Shown: piece by piece, positions 36,275 to 44,232 of the stretch
How the letters are laid out: every line of letters begins with the position of its first letter
Numbering within the stretch: the stretch's first letter is position 1
Origin: Spirosoma rigui
GTDB lineage: Bacteria; Bacteroidota; Bacteroidia; Cytophagales; Spirosomataceae
NCBI RefSeq assembly: GCF_002067135.1
Contig: NZ_CP020105.1
Location: 3,100,001 to 3,164,000 of the forward strand
Length of the DNA stretch: 64,000 nucleotides
Direction: 5' to 3'
Translations under genes and position numbers: made by a program
Notes under the pieces: model-generated
Seen by the model: the letters and a program-made list of their open reading frames with translations, nothing else
The model's database searches: none
Told to the model about the DNA's origin: nothing

Positions 36275-36649
36275 CTATAACTCATCAGGTTCGAAGACTT
36301 CGTCTTCCTGAACTCTGGATTTTGCCTCAGTAATGGCCGGACTCGAGAAATCGCTTCGTTTCTCTTTACAGCGGACAAGTTTATCTTTCAATACGTCGAG
36401 CACCCGATCGGTTGCGCTCTCGAAACTTTTGTCGTGTTCTTTCACGAACAACTCTTTGCCCGGAATGGTCAGGCGAACCTCAACGATTTTCTCCTTCACC
36501 TTGTTGGAGTCGGCTCCGTCTAATCGAAGAAACACCTCTCCACCAATAATACGGTCATGGAATGTGTCTAACTTATTCAATTTAGCCTGAATGAAATCGA
36601 GCAGGCTTTGATCGGCCGTAAACTTAACGGCATGCATTTGTAGTCTCAT
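36275..36649 (-). CDS. hpf: Ribosome hibernation-promoting factor, short HPF/YfiA family
   Basis: A 124-aa protein that binds the small ribosomal subunit during slow growth and stores ribosomes in an inactive form. It starts MRLQMHAVKFTADQSLLDFIQAKLNKLDTF, then GGEVFLRLDG and EVRLTIPGKELFVKE, which are the beta-alpha-beta strands of the S30AE domain. The basic helix FESATDRVLDVLKDKLVRCKEK follows. The tail is acidic. It lacks the long C-terminal dimerisation domain, so it is the short form. Single gene. Confidence 0.9.
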   Translation of the reverse strand: MRLQMHAVKFTADQSLLDFIQAKLNKLDTFHDRIIGGEVFLRLDGADSNKVKEKIVEVRLTIPGKELFVKEHDKSFESATDRVLDVLKDKLVRCKEKRSDFSSPAITEAKSRVQEDEVFEPDEL

Positions 36650-36860
36650 TGTGTCGCTTTTAAAGGTGAATTGAAACAGAACATCAATGGACTATCTAAG
36701 TTTGGGTATAGGAGCCACAAAGTCAAGGGGGGCTACGAAAGATGCAATTGTGTTTCACGACAGGCCACCCAGCCGAACCGTTAAGGGCTCACTATGTACA
36801 TTTTGAGGTTTGCTGTGGAACGTTTACCGGAACATATTCTTCGTAAAGTATAATTTGCGT

Positions 36861-38249
36861 CTATTTCAGGTAAACGCTGATTGACTTTTTCGGCCGAAGG
36901 GTGATTAGCGGATGGGTATCTACCCGCTGATTCGGGACGGATTCGATCGTAAAAGAGCGGACCAACAGGGCCAGCAGAATCTGCATTTCCATTAGGGCAA
37001 ACTGATTGCCAATGCACAGGCGTGGGCCACCACCGAAGGGAAGGTAAGCGTAGGAATGACGTACGTCGCCCCCGCCAGCCGGCCCGAAGCGGTCGGGATC
37101 GAACCGTTCCGGATCGGGCCAGCTGGCAGGGTCACGGTGCAGCAGATACGGACTAACCAGCGCCGTAGAGCCAGCGGGAATTGTATAGGGACCAATAGGG
37201 TCATCGGCGAGGGCCAGGCGACTCATTATCCACGCGGGAGGGTAAAGCCGCAGCGATTCCTGCACAACCTGCAGGGTATAGGGCAAGGACCGAAAGGCGT
37301 CGGGTGGGGGTGTCCGGGTGTCGCCCAGTACAGTCTTTACTTCGGTTTGTAACCGGGTCAATACGTCTGGGTGCCCGGTTAGCAGATGCAGGGTCCAGGC
37401 CATAGAAACAGCCGTTGTTTCATGACCGGCGGCAAACAGGGTTACGCATTCGTCGCGCAGTTGCTGGTCCGACATTCGTTCGCCCGTGTCGTCATCTTCG
37501 GCGCTCTGGAGCATAGCCAGCAGGTCATGCTGCTGGTCGCTGCCATCCCGCCGGCGCTGGTTGATGAGACCGTAGATGAACGAGTCGACAAGCTCGCCCG
37601 CTTTCCGGAATCGAACGTGGGCGGGGGTAGGCCACTGCATGGGAAACCGAATGGGCGAAAGCATTCGCTGGTTAGCCTGGTACTGTAATGTATCCAAAGC
37701 CGCCGACAAGCCGTCGAGCTTGCCGATGGTGTCGGATCCAAACAGTGTTTTGCAGACAATCCGCATCGTTACGTCCATAAAAGCCTGCGAAACGTTAACG
37801 GGATGCCTGCGGTTAAGGCGCTGCAACTCGTCGATCCAGTCGGTCGTTTCGTTCACCATCGTCTGCGCCAGTGCCGCCAGCCGCTGCCGGTGAAAAGCCG
37901 GCTGGGCCAGCCGCCGTTGCCGACGCCAGAAGTCACCATCACTGGTGAGGAGGCCATTGCCGAGAAAGATCTTGAGTACGTTGAAGGCTGGCGACCGGCC
38001 ATAATTCCGGTGGTTCTCCTGCATGACGTGCTTGGCATCGTCGGGTTGCAATACCAGGTACTGATGTCGACCGCCAATACGCAGGTGAACCATACGGTCA
38101 TAGCGCTGCTGCAGGGTAGTCAGAATACCCAGTGGGTTCTGGAGAAACGACAGCGTATTCCCCAGCAGGGGAATGCCGGGGTGAATGGGTACTGGTCTTG
38201 ACGCGGGCAGGGTTATCGGCTCCATGAAAAAGCGCTGGATGAAAGTCAT
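36861..38249 (-). CDS. Cytochrome P450
   Basis: Soluble P450 monooxygenase of 462 aa. Start at ATG 38249; ATG 38225 (MEPITLPASRPV) is an alternative. The oxygen-binding I-helix motif AAGHETTA, the ExxR motif (ESLRLYPPAW) and the heme loop FGGGPRLCIG (Cys at about residue 412) are all present. The N-terminal part (GNGLLTSDGDFWRRQRRLAQPAFH) resembles the fatty acid and carotenoid hydroxylase branches, so carotenoid modification is possible. It follows the SDR gene by 51 bases on the minus strand. No ferredoxin partner is nearby. Confidence 0.93.
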   Translation of the reverse strand: MTFIQRFFMEPITLPASRPVPIHPGIPLLGNTLSFLQNPLGILTTLQQRYDRMVHLRIGGRHQYLVLQPDDAKHVMQENHRNYGRSPAFNVLKIFLGNGLLTSDGDFWRRQRRLAQPAFHRQRLAALAQTMVNETTDWIDELQRLNRRHPVNVSQAFMDVTMRIVCKTLFGSDTIGKLDGLSAALDTLQYQANQRMLSPIRFPMQWPTPAHVRFRKAGELVDSFIYGLINQRRRDGSDQQHDLLAMLQSAEDDDTGERMSDQQLRDECVTLFAAGHETTAVSMAWTLHLLTGHPDVLTRLQTEVKTVLGDTRTPPPDAFRSLPYTLQVVQESLRLYPPAWIMSRLALADDPIGPYTIPAGSTALVSPYLLHRDPASWPDPERFDPDRFGPAGGGDVRHSYAYLPFGGGPRLCIGNQFALMEMQILLALLVRSFTIESVPNQRVDTHPLITLRPKKSISVYLK

Positions 38250-38300
38250 CCGCAATTTGCAGACTAATCTAACATCCAGCGCCTGATCCTCAACGTCCGA

Positions 38301-39167
38301 TTAGGAATTTATTAACTCGCCCCCGTTCACATGAATAACCTGTCCTGTGAAGTAAGAGGCATCTTCCGAGGCCAGAAATACGTAGGCCGGCGCCAGTTCG
38401 GCGGGCTGACCGGGCCGTTCCATGGGTGTATCCTTCCCAAATTTTGCCACTTCTTCGGGCGTCTTTGTCGCCACAATAAGGGGTGTCCAGATCGGACCGG
38501 GGGCTACGGCGTTGACGCGAATCTGCCGGTCGACTAGGTTCTGCGACAGCGAACGGGTAAAGGCTGTCACGGCCCCTTTGGTGGCGGCATAATCGATCAG
38601 CGATTCACTGCCGCGGTACGAAACCACCGAGGTTGTGTTAATGATGCAATCGTAGGCACCCATGTGGGGCAGCAGATTCTTCGTCAGGCGGAACATGGCC
38701 AGAATATTTAGCTCAAACGTCTGCCGCATCTGCTCGTCCGATATATCCACAAATTCATTCTGCTCAACGTGGTTGGCCGCGTTATTAACCAGTATGTTGA
38801 CGTGGTGATACGTACTGATAATCTTACCGACACAGTCCCGGATAAAGGAAATATTCTTAAGGTCACCCGCCAGCAACAGACACCGACGCCCTTCAGCCTC
38901 GATCAGTGATTTTGTTTTCTGCGCATCCTGCTCTTCCCGGGGATGGTAAATGAGGGCCAGGTCGGCTCCTTCGCGGGCAAAATGAACGGCTACGGCCCGG
39001 CCAATACCCGAGTCGCCCCCGGTAATGACGGCAATCTTATCCTGTAGTTTATCGGCCCCTTCGTAATTATCCCGAATGTAAATCGGCTGAGGGTCCATTT
39101 CAAATTCCAGCCCCGGCTGGGCATCTTGGTGCTGGGGCTTTGCTTCTATGTTGAATTCGGTTGTCAT
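38301..39167 (-). CDS. SDR-family oxidoreductase (paralogue of the next gene)
   Basis: A 288-aa short-chain dehydrogenase. ATG 39167 (MTTEFNIEAKPQHQD) fits best because it aligns with the neighbour's N-terminus. The NAD(P) loop is TGGDSGIGRA and the catalytic tetrad is visible as NNAAN, the Ser of TTSVVSYRG and YAATKGA (Tyr-x3-Lys). The N-terminal extension before the fold marks the YghA/general-stress-protein-39 branch. Parts of its DNA are nearly identical to the SDR gene at 39275, so the two arose by tandem duplication. It sits between that SDR gene and the P450 gene. Confidence 0.9.
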   Translation of the reverse strand: MTTEFNIEAKPQHQDAQPGLEFEMDPQPIYIRDNYEGADKLQDKIAVITGGDSGIGRAVAVHFAREGADLALIYHPREEQDAQKTKSLIEAEGRRCLLLAGDLKNISFIRDCVGKIISTYHHVNILVNNAANHVEQNEFVDISDEQMRQTFELNILAMFRLTKNLLPHMGAYDCIINTTSVVSYRGSESLIDYAATKGAVTAFTRSLSQNLVDRQIRVNAVAPGPIWTPLIVATKTPEEVAKFGKDTPMERPGQPAELAPAYVFLASEDASYFTGQVIHVNGGELINS

Positions 39168-39274
39168 GATGAATTTCGTTGGTTGGTGAATCACTCGGTT
39201 GCCGGTCAGATGGCGCAGTACGCAGATTTATGATGCTGATAGCCAGCTCATCGACTCACTGTATGAGTGACTGT

Positions 39275-40129
39275 TCAGGCATTGACGATAGTGCCGCCGT
39301 TAGGGTGCATGATCTGCCCCGTTACGTAAGACGAGTCTTCCGAGGCCAGAAATACGTAGGCCGGGGCCACTTCACTGGGCTGGCCGGGCCGTTTCATGGG
39401 TACATCTTTACCAAACTGCGGTATTTGCTTGGCTTCCACCGACGAGGGGTTGAGCGGAGTCCAGATCGGACCGGGGGCTACACCATTGACGCGGATACCT
39501 TTGGGGGCCAGGTTACTCGACAGCGCCCGGGTAAAGGTCATGATCGCACCTTTTGTGGACGAGTATTCGAGTAGATCGGCGCGACCCTGATAGGCCGTAA
39601 CGGAGGTGGTATTGATAATGCAATCCCCCGCCTGCATGTGTGGAACGGCAGCTTTCGTCACCCGGAAGAACGAATAAATATTCGTTTCGTAGGTATCCAG
39701 CAAGTCTTCGTCGCGCGCTTCTTCCAGAGTCTTGTGTGCCAGTTGAAGCCCGGCGTTGTTCACGAGAATATTGAGTTTACCCAGCTGCTGAATGGTATCT
39801 GCTACGATCTGCTGGCAATAGGTTTCTTGCCGGATGTCGCCTGGCAGCAGTAGGCAGCGTTTGCCTTCGGCTTCAACCAGTTCCTTGGTTTTCTGCGCGT
39901 CGACCTCTTCGCGGGCCATGTAAGAAATAGCTACGTCGGCTCCTTCGCGGGCGAAATGAACGGCTACGGCCCGGCCAATACCCGAGTCGCCCCCGGTGAT
40001 GAGTGCGACTTTATCCTTAAGTTTGTTCGCTCCCTTGTACAGGTGCCGTATTACCTTGGGCTGAGGGGTCAGTTCCGCTTCGATGCCCGGCTGGATATCC
40101 TGATGTTGAGGGGGTATTTTGGCTTCCAT
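39275..40129 (-). CDS. SDR-family oxidoreductase (paralogue of the previous gene)
   Basis: A 284-aa short-chain dehydrogenase with the same N-terminal extension (PPQHQDIQPGIEAELTPQP) as its neighbour. The NAD(P) loop is TGGDSGIGRA, and NNAGLQ, the Ser of TTSVTAYQG and YSSTKGA complete the active site. It is the first gene of a probable three-gene unit (SDR, SDR, P450). Family members such as YghA and general stress protein 39 reduce small aldehydes or ketones; the substrate here is unknown. The divergent GMC gene shares its upstream spacer. Confidence 0.9.
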   Translation of the reverse strand: MEAKIPPQHQDIQPGIEAELTPQPKVIRHLYKGANKLKDKVALITGGDSGIGRAVAVHFAREGADVAISYMAREEVDAQKTKELVEAEGKRCLLLPGDIRQETYCQQIVADTIQQLGKLNILVNNAGLQLAHKTLEEARDEDLLDTYETNIYSFFRVTKAAVPHMQAGDCIINTTSVTAYQGRADLLEYSSTKGAIMTFTRALSSNLAPKGIRVNGVAPGPIWTPLNPSSVEAKQIPQFGKDVPMKRPGQPSEVAPAYVFLASEDSSYVTGQIMHPNGGTIVNA

Positions 40130-40182
40130 AACGTTGCTTTGTTGTTTTATCTACGTTGATAAGCCTAAAGCCCCGCCGGTTG

Positions 40183-40213
40183 TTTGCATAAATCTATTAA
40201 AATGGTAGATTTT
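40183..40213 (+). promoter_or_regulatory. Promoter of the GMC oxidoreductase gene (TTTG-N19-TAGATTTT)
   Basis: TTTG at 40183-40186 and TAGATTTT at 40206-40213 are 19 bases apart. The spacer and -7 box hold an inverted repeat AAATCTA...TAGATTT (40190-40212), so a repressor could bind here. Confidence 0.6.
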
Positions 40214-40261
40214 AAATGCCGGTGTTTACAACCTACTATCGTACTCTAGACACTACTACGT

Positions 40262-41974
40262 ATGACAATTAATGGCGACGTCCGGAAGCAAAATACGTAT
40301 GACGCTATCGTGATCGGCTCCGGCATCAGCGGGGGATGGGCGGCTAAAGAACTCTGCGAAAAAGGGGTAAAAACGCTCGTGCTCGAACGCGGGCGTGATG
40401 TTAAACACATTGTCGATTATCCCACTGCTACACTGAATCCCTGGGAGTTTCCGCACCGCAACCGGATGCCCGATGCCTTTGATAAGGCTAATCCTATTGC
40501 CACAAAATGTTACGCGCTGGATGAGGCAACGGAGCAGTTTTTCGTTAAAGATGCTGATCATCCGTACGTGCAGGAGAAACCTTTCGACTGGATCAAAGGC
40601 TATCAGGTAGGCGGAAAATCATTGATCTGGGCGCGGCAGACGCAGCGCTGGAGCCGGTTCGATTTTGAAGCCAACGCCCGCGATGGGGCCGCCGTAGACT
40701 GGCCCATTCGCTACGAAGAAATAGCCCCCTGGTATAGTCGGGTGGAAAAGTTCGTGGGTATCAGCGGCAATAAAGACGGGCTGGAAACACTACCCGACGG
40801 GGAGTTCCTGAAGCCCTGGGAGCTTAACTGCGTAGAAAAGCATATTCAGAAACGCGTAGCCGACCAGTACAAAGACCGCCATGTCATCATCGGCCGGTGT
40901 GCACACCTGACCGACCCGCAGCAAATCCACTACGACCAGGGCCGTGCGCAGTGCCAGGCGCGGCATTTATGCTACCGGGGCTGTCCGTATGGGGGCTACT
41001 TCAGCAGTAACTCATCGACGTTGCCGTGGGCGGCCAAAACGGGGAACCTCACTCTACGGCCTGATTCGGTCGTTCACTCGATCATCTACGACGAGAGCAA
41101 ACAAAAGGCAACTGGCGTTCGGGTGATCGACACGCATACTAAACAGATGACGGAGTACTACGCCCGCATCATCTTTGTCAATGCGGCCTGTCTCAACACA
41201 AACCTGCTGTTACTTAATTCAACGTCACACCGGTTTCCGAATGGACTCGGTAACGATAGCGGGCTGCTGGGCCGGTACGTAGCGTTCCACAATTATCGGG
41301 GCAATATTACAGCCGATTATGAAGGGTTTGCCGATGGGTATTATTATGGCCGCCGTCCAACCACTGCATTCATGCCAAACTTTCGGAATGTTGACCGGCA
41401 GGAAACGAATTTTCAACGGGGGTACATGGTTGCCTTTAGTGCAGCCCGGTCGGGCTGGCAGCGCGGTAACGGCGTAGATGGGTTTGGGGCAGACTTCAAA
41501 AATAAGCTGACTGACCCCGGCGCGTGGCACGTGTTTATGATGATGCAGGGAGAAACCGTGCCGCGCTACGAAAACCACGTGCGACTCAGCACCGACAAAA
41601 AAGATCCCTGGGGGATCCCGCAACTCATTACGTCTGTTGACTACACCGATAATGACCTGCGGATGATGAAAGACTTTTTGGAGCAGGGGGCCGACATGCT
41701 GAGTAAGGCAGGCTGCAAAAACATTAACCCCTACGATGACCACCGTAATCCCGGGCTCGATATTCACGAAATGGGTGGGGTGCGGATGGGACGTGACCCC
41801 AAAACCTCGTTGCTCAATGCCCACAACCAGCTCCACCTGGTTAAGAATGTGTTTGTGACCGACGGGGCCGCCATGACATCAACGGGCTCCCAGAATCCAT
41901 CCATCACCTTTATGGCCCTGACTGCCCGGGCCGTTGACCATGCCGTATCGGAGATGAAAAGAAAGAACTTATGA
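40262..41974 (+). CDS. GMC-family FAD oxidoreductase
   Basis: A 570-aa flavoenzyme of the glucose-methanol-choline family. The FAD-binding motif GSGISGG is at 19-25 and the C-terminal GMC motif NPSITFMALTARAVDHAV is intact, with the conserved MGGVRMG loop before it. The segment ARHLCYRGCPYGGYFSSN is characteristic of the Bacteroidota subgroup linked with gluconate 2-dehydrogenase or glucoside 3-dehydrogenase activity. It has no signal peptide. In such enzymes the electron acceptor is usually a small subunit or cytochrome; none is adjacent. It might oxidise sugars at C3 and feed the DUF1080 locus; this is a guess. Confidence 0.9.
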   Translation: MTINGDVRKQNTYDAIVIGSGISGGWAAKELCEKGVKTLVLERGRDVKHIVDYPTATLNPWEFPHRNRMPDAFDKANPIATKCYALDEATEQFFVKDADHPYVQEKPFDWIKGYQVGGKSLIWARQTQRWSRFDFEANARDGAAVDWPIRYEEIAPWYSRVEKFVGISGNKDGLETLPDGEFLKPWELNCVEKHIQKRVADQYKDRHVIIGRCAHLTDPQQIHYDQGRAQCQARHLCYRGCPYGGYFSSNSSTLPWAAKTGNLTLRPDSVVHSIIYDESKQKATGVRVIDTHTKQMTEYYARIIFVNAACLNTNLLLLNSTSHRFPNGLGNDSGLLGRYVAFHNYRGNITADYEGFADGYYYGRRPTTAFMPNFRNVDRQETNFQRGYMVAFSAARSGWQRGNGVDGFGADFKNKLTDPGAWHVFMMMQGETVPRYENHVRLSTDKKDPWGIPQLITSVDYTDNDLRMMKDFLEQGADMLSKAGCKNINPYDDHRNPGLDIHEMGGVRMGRDPKTSLLNAHNQLHLVKNVFVTDGAAMTSTGSQNPSITFMALTARAVDHAVSEMKRKNL

Positions 41975-41983
41975 TCGTATCGA

Positions 41984-42328
41984 ATGAATAAGCCCAAACT
42001 GACTCCTGAGGCCCAGCTGGCGCGCCTGACGTTTTACCGAAACCACGAGAAGTTTCCTAACCCCGACTGGGAAAATAGGGAGTTGCCCGTACCGGATGAA
42101 CCGCAACGGGAAAAAATGAATAAAGCGGTCAATGATTTTATCGACTTTCTGATTGTGCTGATTGAGCGGGGCGATACCGAGCCCGAAGAGTTCAAAGAGA
42201 ATATCCAGGCATATGTCGATAACTGGGATGTACTGCACTACGATACCGACGAAATCGACTTCATTATCGACGTCGAATGCGCTGTTATGCGGGTTGTCGG
42301 CGTCGATTGTAGTGAACTGGCATTATAA
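41984..42328 (+). CDS. Small acidic hypothetical protein
   Basis: A 114-aa cytoplasmic protein that begins 9 bases after the GMC stop codon. It starts MNKPKLTPEAQLARLTFYRNHE and carries NKAVNDFIDFLIVLIERGDTEPEEFKENIQAYV, likely helical, with many Asp and Glu residues. No family recognised. It is followed after 16 bases by the GreA-like gene, so all three genes may be co-transcribed. One cysteine pair near the end (VECAVMRVVGVDC). Function unknown. Confidence 0.7.
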   Translation: MNKPKLTPEAQLARLTFYRNHEKFPNPDWENRELPVPDEPQREKMNKAVNDFIDFLIVLIERGDTEPEEFKENIQAYVDNWDVLHYDTDEIDFIIDVECAVMRVVGVDCSELAL

Positions 42329-42344
42329 ACCGAACGGCAACGAG

Positions 42345-42803
42345 ATGACCAGCGAATCGATCAAACAGCATTTATACGCTCAATGCGAACACTACGTTCA
42401 GCAGCGGATTGAAACCGCGAAGCTGGCGATGGAAGCCGCCCAGGAGTCGGCTAATTCCGAGTCGAAAAGCAGTGCGGGCGACAAATACGAAACCGGCCGG
42501 GCCATGGCCCAACTGGAACGTGATCGCCACGCGCAACTGCTGGCCCAGGCCCGAAAGATGGAGCAGGAACTCGTTAGGGTTAACGTAACGAAAGTGTATG
42601 AGACGGTGCAGGCGGGGAGTCTGGTCAGTACGAACCGGGGAGCTTTCTTCATCAGTATCAGCGCGGGTAAGCTACGCGTTGCCGAAGCGGACTACTTCGC
42701 CGTGTCGCCCGCTTCGCCCGTAGCAGCGGCCCTGTCGGGTCATAAAGCGGGTGATGTTGTCATAGTCAACAACGCTACGTATCAGATCGTCGCTGTTTCG
42801 TAG
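42345..42803 (+). CDS. GreA/GreB-like protein
   Basis: A 152-aa protein. I take ATG 42345 (MTSESIKQHLYAQC); the frame extends upstream into the previous gene without coding character. An N-terminal coiled coil (YVQQRIETAKLAMEAAQESANSESKSSAGDKYETGRAMAQ) is followed by a compact beta domain ending YFAVSPASPVAAALSGHKAGDVV, with the same layout as the C-terminal domain of transcript cleavage factor GreA. Homologues are often misnamed 3-oxoacyl-ACP synthase. The acidic residues at the coiled-coil tip needed for cleavage are not obvious, so it may only bind RNA polymerase. The strong hairpin at 42829 ends the unit. Confidence 0.75.
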   Translation: MTSESIKQHLYAQCEHYVQQRIETAKLAMEAAQESANSESKSSAGDKYETGRAMAQLERDRHAQLLAQARKMEQELVRVNVTKVYETVQAGSLVSTNRGAFFISISAGKLRVAEADYFAVSPASPVAAALSGHKAGDVVIVNNATYQIVAVS

Positions 42804-42828
42804 ACTGCTCAGGGCTACACCTAAACCA

Positions 42829-42866
42829 GAACGGGCTCCTCTAAATTGTCAGAGGAGCCCGTTCTA
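42829..42866. terminator. 15-bp bidirectional terminator
   Basis: Arms AGAACGGGCTCCTCT and AGAGGAGCCCGTTCT pair perfectly around an 8-base loop, followed by AATTATTAT. It separates the GreA-like gene from the convergent rplI. Confidence 0.8.
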
Positions 42867-42893
42867 ATTATTATAAAGTGAAGGAAGGCGCGA

Positions 42894-43337
42894 CTAGTCG
42901 GCGGCTACAACTTCAAATTTCACTTTGTGCTTAACGTCCTTGTGCAGGTCGAGCGATGCTTCGTAGGTACCGAGGGTTTTTACGTCATCAACCGTGATCT
43001 TCTTCCGGTCGATATCAAAACCTTTCTCACGCAGCGCATCGGCTACCTGGGTGTTCGTTACACGTCCGAAGATTTTGCCGCTGTCACCTGCTTTCGCGGG
43101 GATGGTCAGCGTCATGTCGCCAATGCCGTCTGCAATGGTCTGGGCTTCGGTTTTAATTTTTTCAGCTTTGTGAGCTGCCTGGCGAATGTTCTCGGCAACA
43201 ATTTTCTTGTTGGAGTCGGTCGCCATCATGGCAAATCCCTGGGGTATCAGGTAGTTGCGACCGTAACCGGGCTTCACCGTAACGGTGTCGTTCTTATAGC
43301 CCAGGCCGGCAATATCGGTTTTTAAAATGATATCCAT
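42894..43337 (-). CDS. rplI: 50S ribosomal protein L9
   Basis: Large-subunit protein of 147 aa that binds 23S rRNA and projects toward neighbouring ribosomes. The start at ATG 43337 gives the standard N-terminus MDIILKTDIAGLGYKNDTVTVKPGYGRNYLIP. The connecting helix and the C-terminal domain (IFGRVTNTQVADALREKGFDIDRKKI) are complete. It is the last gene of the rpsF-rpsR-rplI operon on the minus strand; the 94-base spacer after rpsR holds the AAGTCGTAAGT word and a partial hairpin. Confidence 0.97.
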   Translation of the reverse strand: MDIILKTDIAGLGYKNDTVTVKPGYGRNYLIPQGFAMMATDSNKKIVAENIRQAAHKAEKIKTEAQTIADGIGDMTLTIPAKAGDSGKIFGRVTNTQVADALREKGFDIDRKKITVDDVKTLGTYEASLDLHKDVKHKVKFEVVAAD

Positions 43338-43431
43338 TTGTGGAAGTCGTAAGTCTGTGGAAGTCATACGTCATCAGTCGTTGTCACAAGAGCACTTGCG
43401 ACCCATACGACTTTCGACCTGTGACTAAACT

Positions 43432-43683
43432 TTATTTCAGTGAATCGCCGACGTACGGCAGGATGGCTAAATGACGGGCGCGTTTTACGGCCTGGGCTAC
43501 TTTGCGCTGGTTCTTCAGGCTGGTGCCGGTCAAACGACGGGGCAGAATTTTGCCCTGCTCGTTGAGCAGTTTCAGCAGGAAGTTGCCGTCTTTGTAGTCA
43601 ATGTATTTAATACCGGCTTTTTTGAAGCGGTCGTATTTTTTGCGGTTCTCGGTTTTCGAGACAGATTCGTTTTGCAGACTCAT
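43432..43683 (-). CDS. rpsR: 30S ribosomal protein S18
   Basis: An 83-aa small-subunit protein that pairs with S6 on 16S rRNA. The stretch [53 protein letters not shown] is typical S18. There are no cysteines, so it is a zinc-free form. It follows rpsF after 2 bases. As is usual in Bacteroidota, there is no ssb gene between rpsF and rpsR. Confidence 0.97.
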   Translation of the reverse strand: MSLQNESVSKTENRKKYDRFKKAGIKYIDYKDGNFLLKLLNEQGKILPRRLTGTSLKNQRKVAQAVKRARHLAILPYVGDSLK

Positions 43684-43685
43684 GA

Positions 43686-44060
43686 TTACTTGGCCTCCCC
43701 GGCGTTTTCGGTTTGTTTTTTCTTACCCACTAAGCCATTGCGCTTCCGGTCGTTGTACGACACGGCGTGCTTGTCGAGCGAAATCGTCAGGTGACGGATG
43801 ATACGCTCATCACGGAGATACTCGGTGTTGAGTTTCTCGATGGTCGTGCCGGGGGCCTTAAACTCGAAGAGTTGGTAGTAACCCGTGTTCTTATGCTGAA
43901 TTGGATAGGCCAGCTTGCGCAGACCCATATTCTCTTCGTGAACGAGCTCCGCCCCGTTATCGGTCAGCACTTTGCGGAACTTGTCAACGGCGTCCTTCAT
44001 CTGAAGATCAGATAAAACGGGAGTTAAAATGAACACCGTTTCGTAGTTATTGGGAAACAT
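43686..44060 (-). CDS. rpsF: 30S ribosomal protein S6
   Basis: A 124-aa small-subunit protein. ATG 44060 ([18 protein letters not shown]) is chosen because it opens the ferredoxin-like S6 fold; the frame upstream has no coding character and crosses the promoter at 44088. The signatures [28 protein letters not shown] and [17 protein letters not shown] are intact, and the basic C-terminal tail ([13 protein letters not shown]) is present. First gene of the rpsF-rpsR-rplI operon. Confidence 0.96.
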   Translation of the reverse strand: MFPNNYETVFILTPVLSDLQMKDAVDKFRKVLTDNGAELVHEENMGLRKLAYPIQHKNTGYYQLFEFKAPGTTIEKLNTEYLRDERIIRHLTISLDKHAVSYNDRKRNGLVGKKKQTENAGEAK

Positions 44061-44087
44061 GTACGTAATTGGTTTGAAATGAGGGCG

Positions 44088-44095
44088 CAAAGATA
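44088..44095 (-). promoter_or_regulatory. Promoter -7 element of the rpsF operon
   Basis: Minus-strand TATCTTTG is a perfect -7 box, 28 bases from the rpsF ATG. The surrounding CACTATCTTTGCG is the same as at the queA promoter. Confidence 0.72.
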
Positions 44096-44134
44096 GTGAA
44101 AAAAGTAGAAGAAGGAAATAAAATCTTCGGAGGA

Positions 44135-44226
44135 GAGCGTAAGCGAAGAGAGGGAGCATGCATAAAAGGAATTGGGCCTCGTAGCCTTTCTCCCCTTATC
44201 CATACTCCCTCTCTTCGCTTACGCTC
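44135..44226. terminator. 22-bp hairpin upstream of the rpsF promoter
   Basis: Arms 44135-44156 and 44205-44226 pair perfectly (core GAGCGTAAGCGAAGAGAGGG) with a 48-base loop. It begins 7 bases past the stop of the coiled-coil gene on the minus strand and insulates the rpsF promoter from it. Confidence 0.65.
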
Positions 44227-44232
44227 GCTTCG

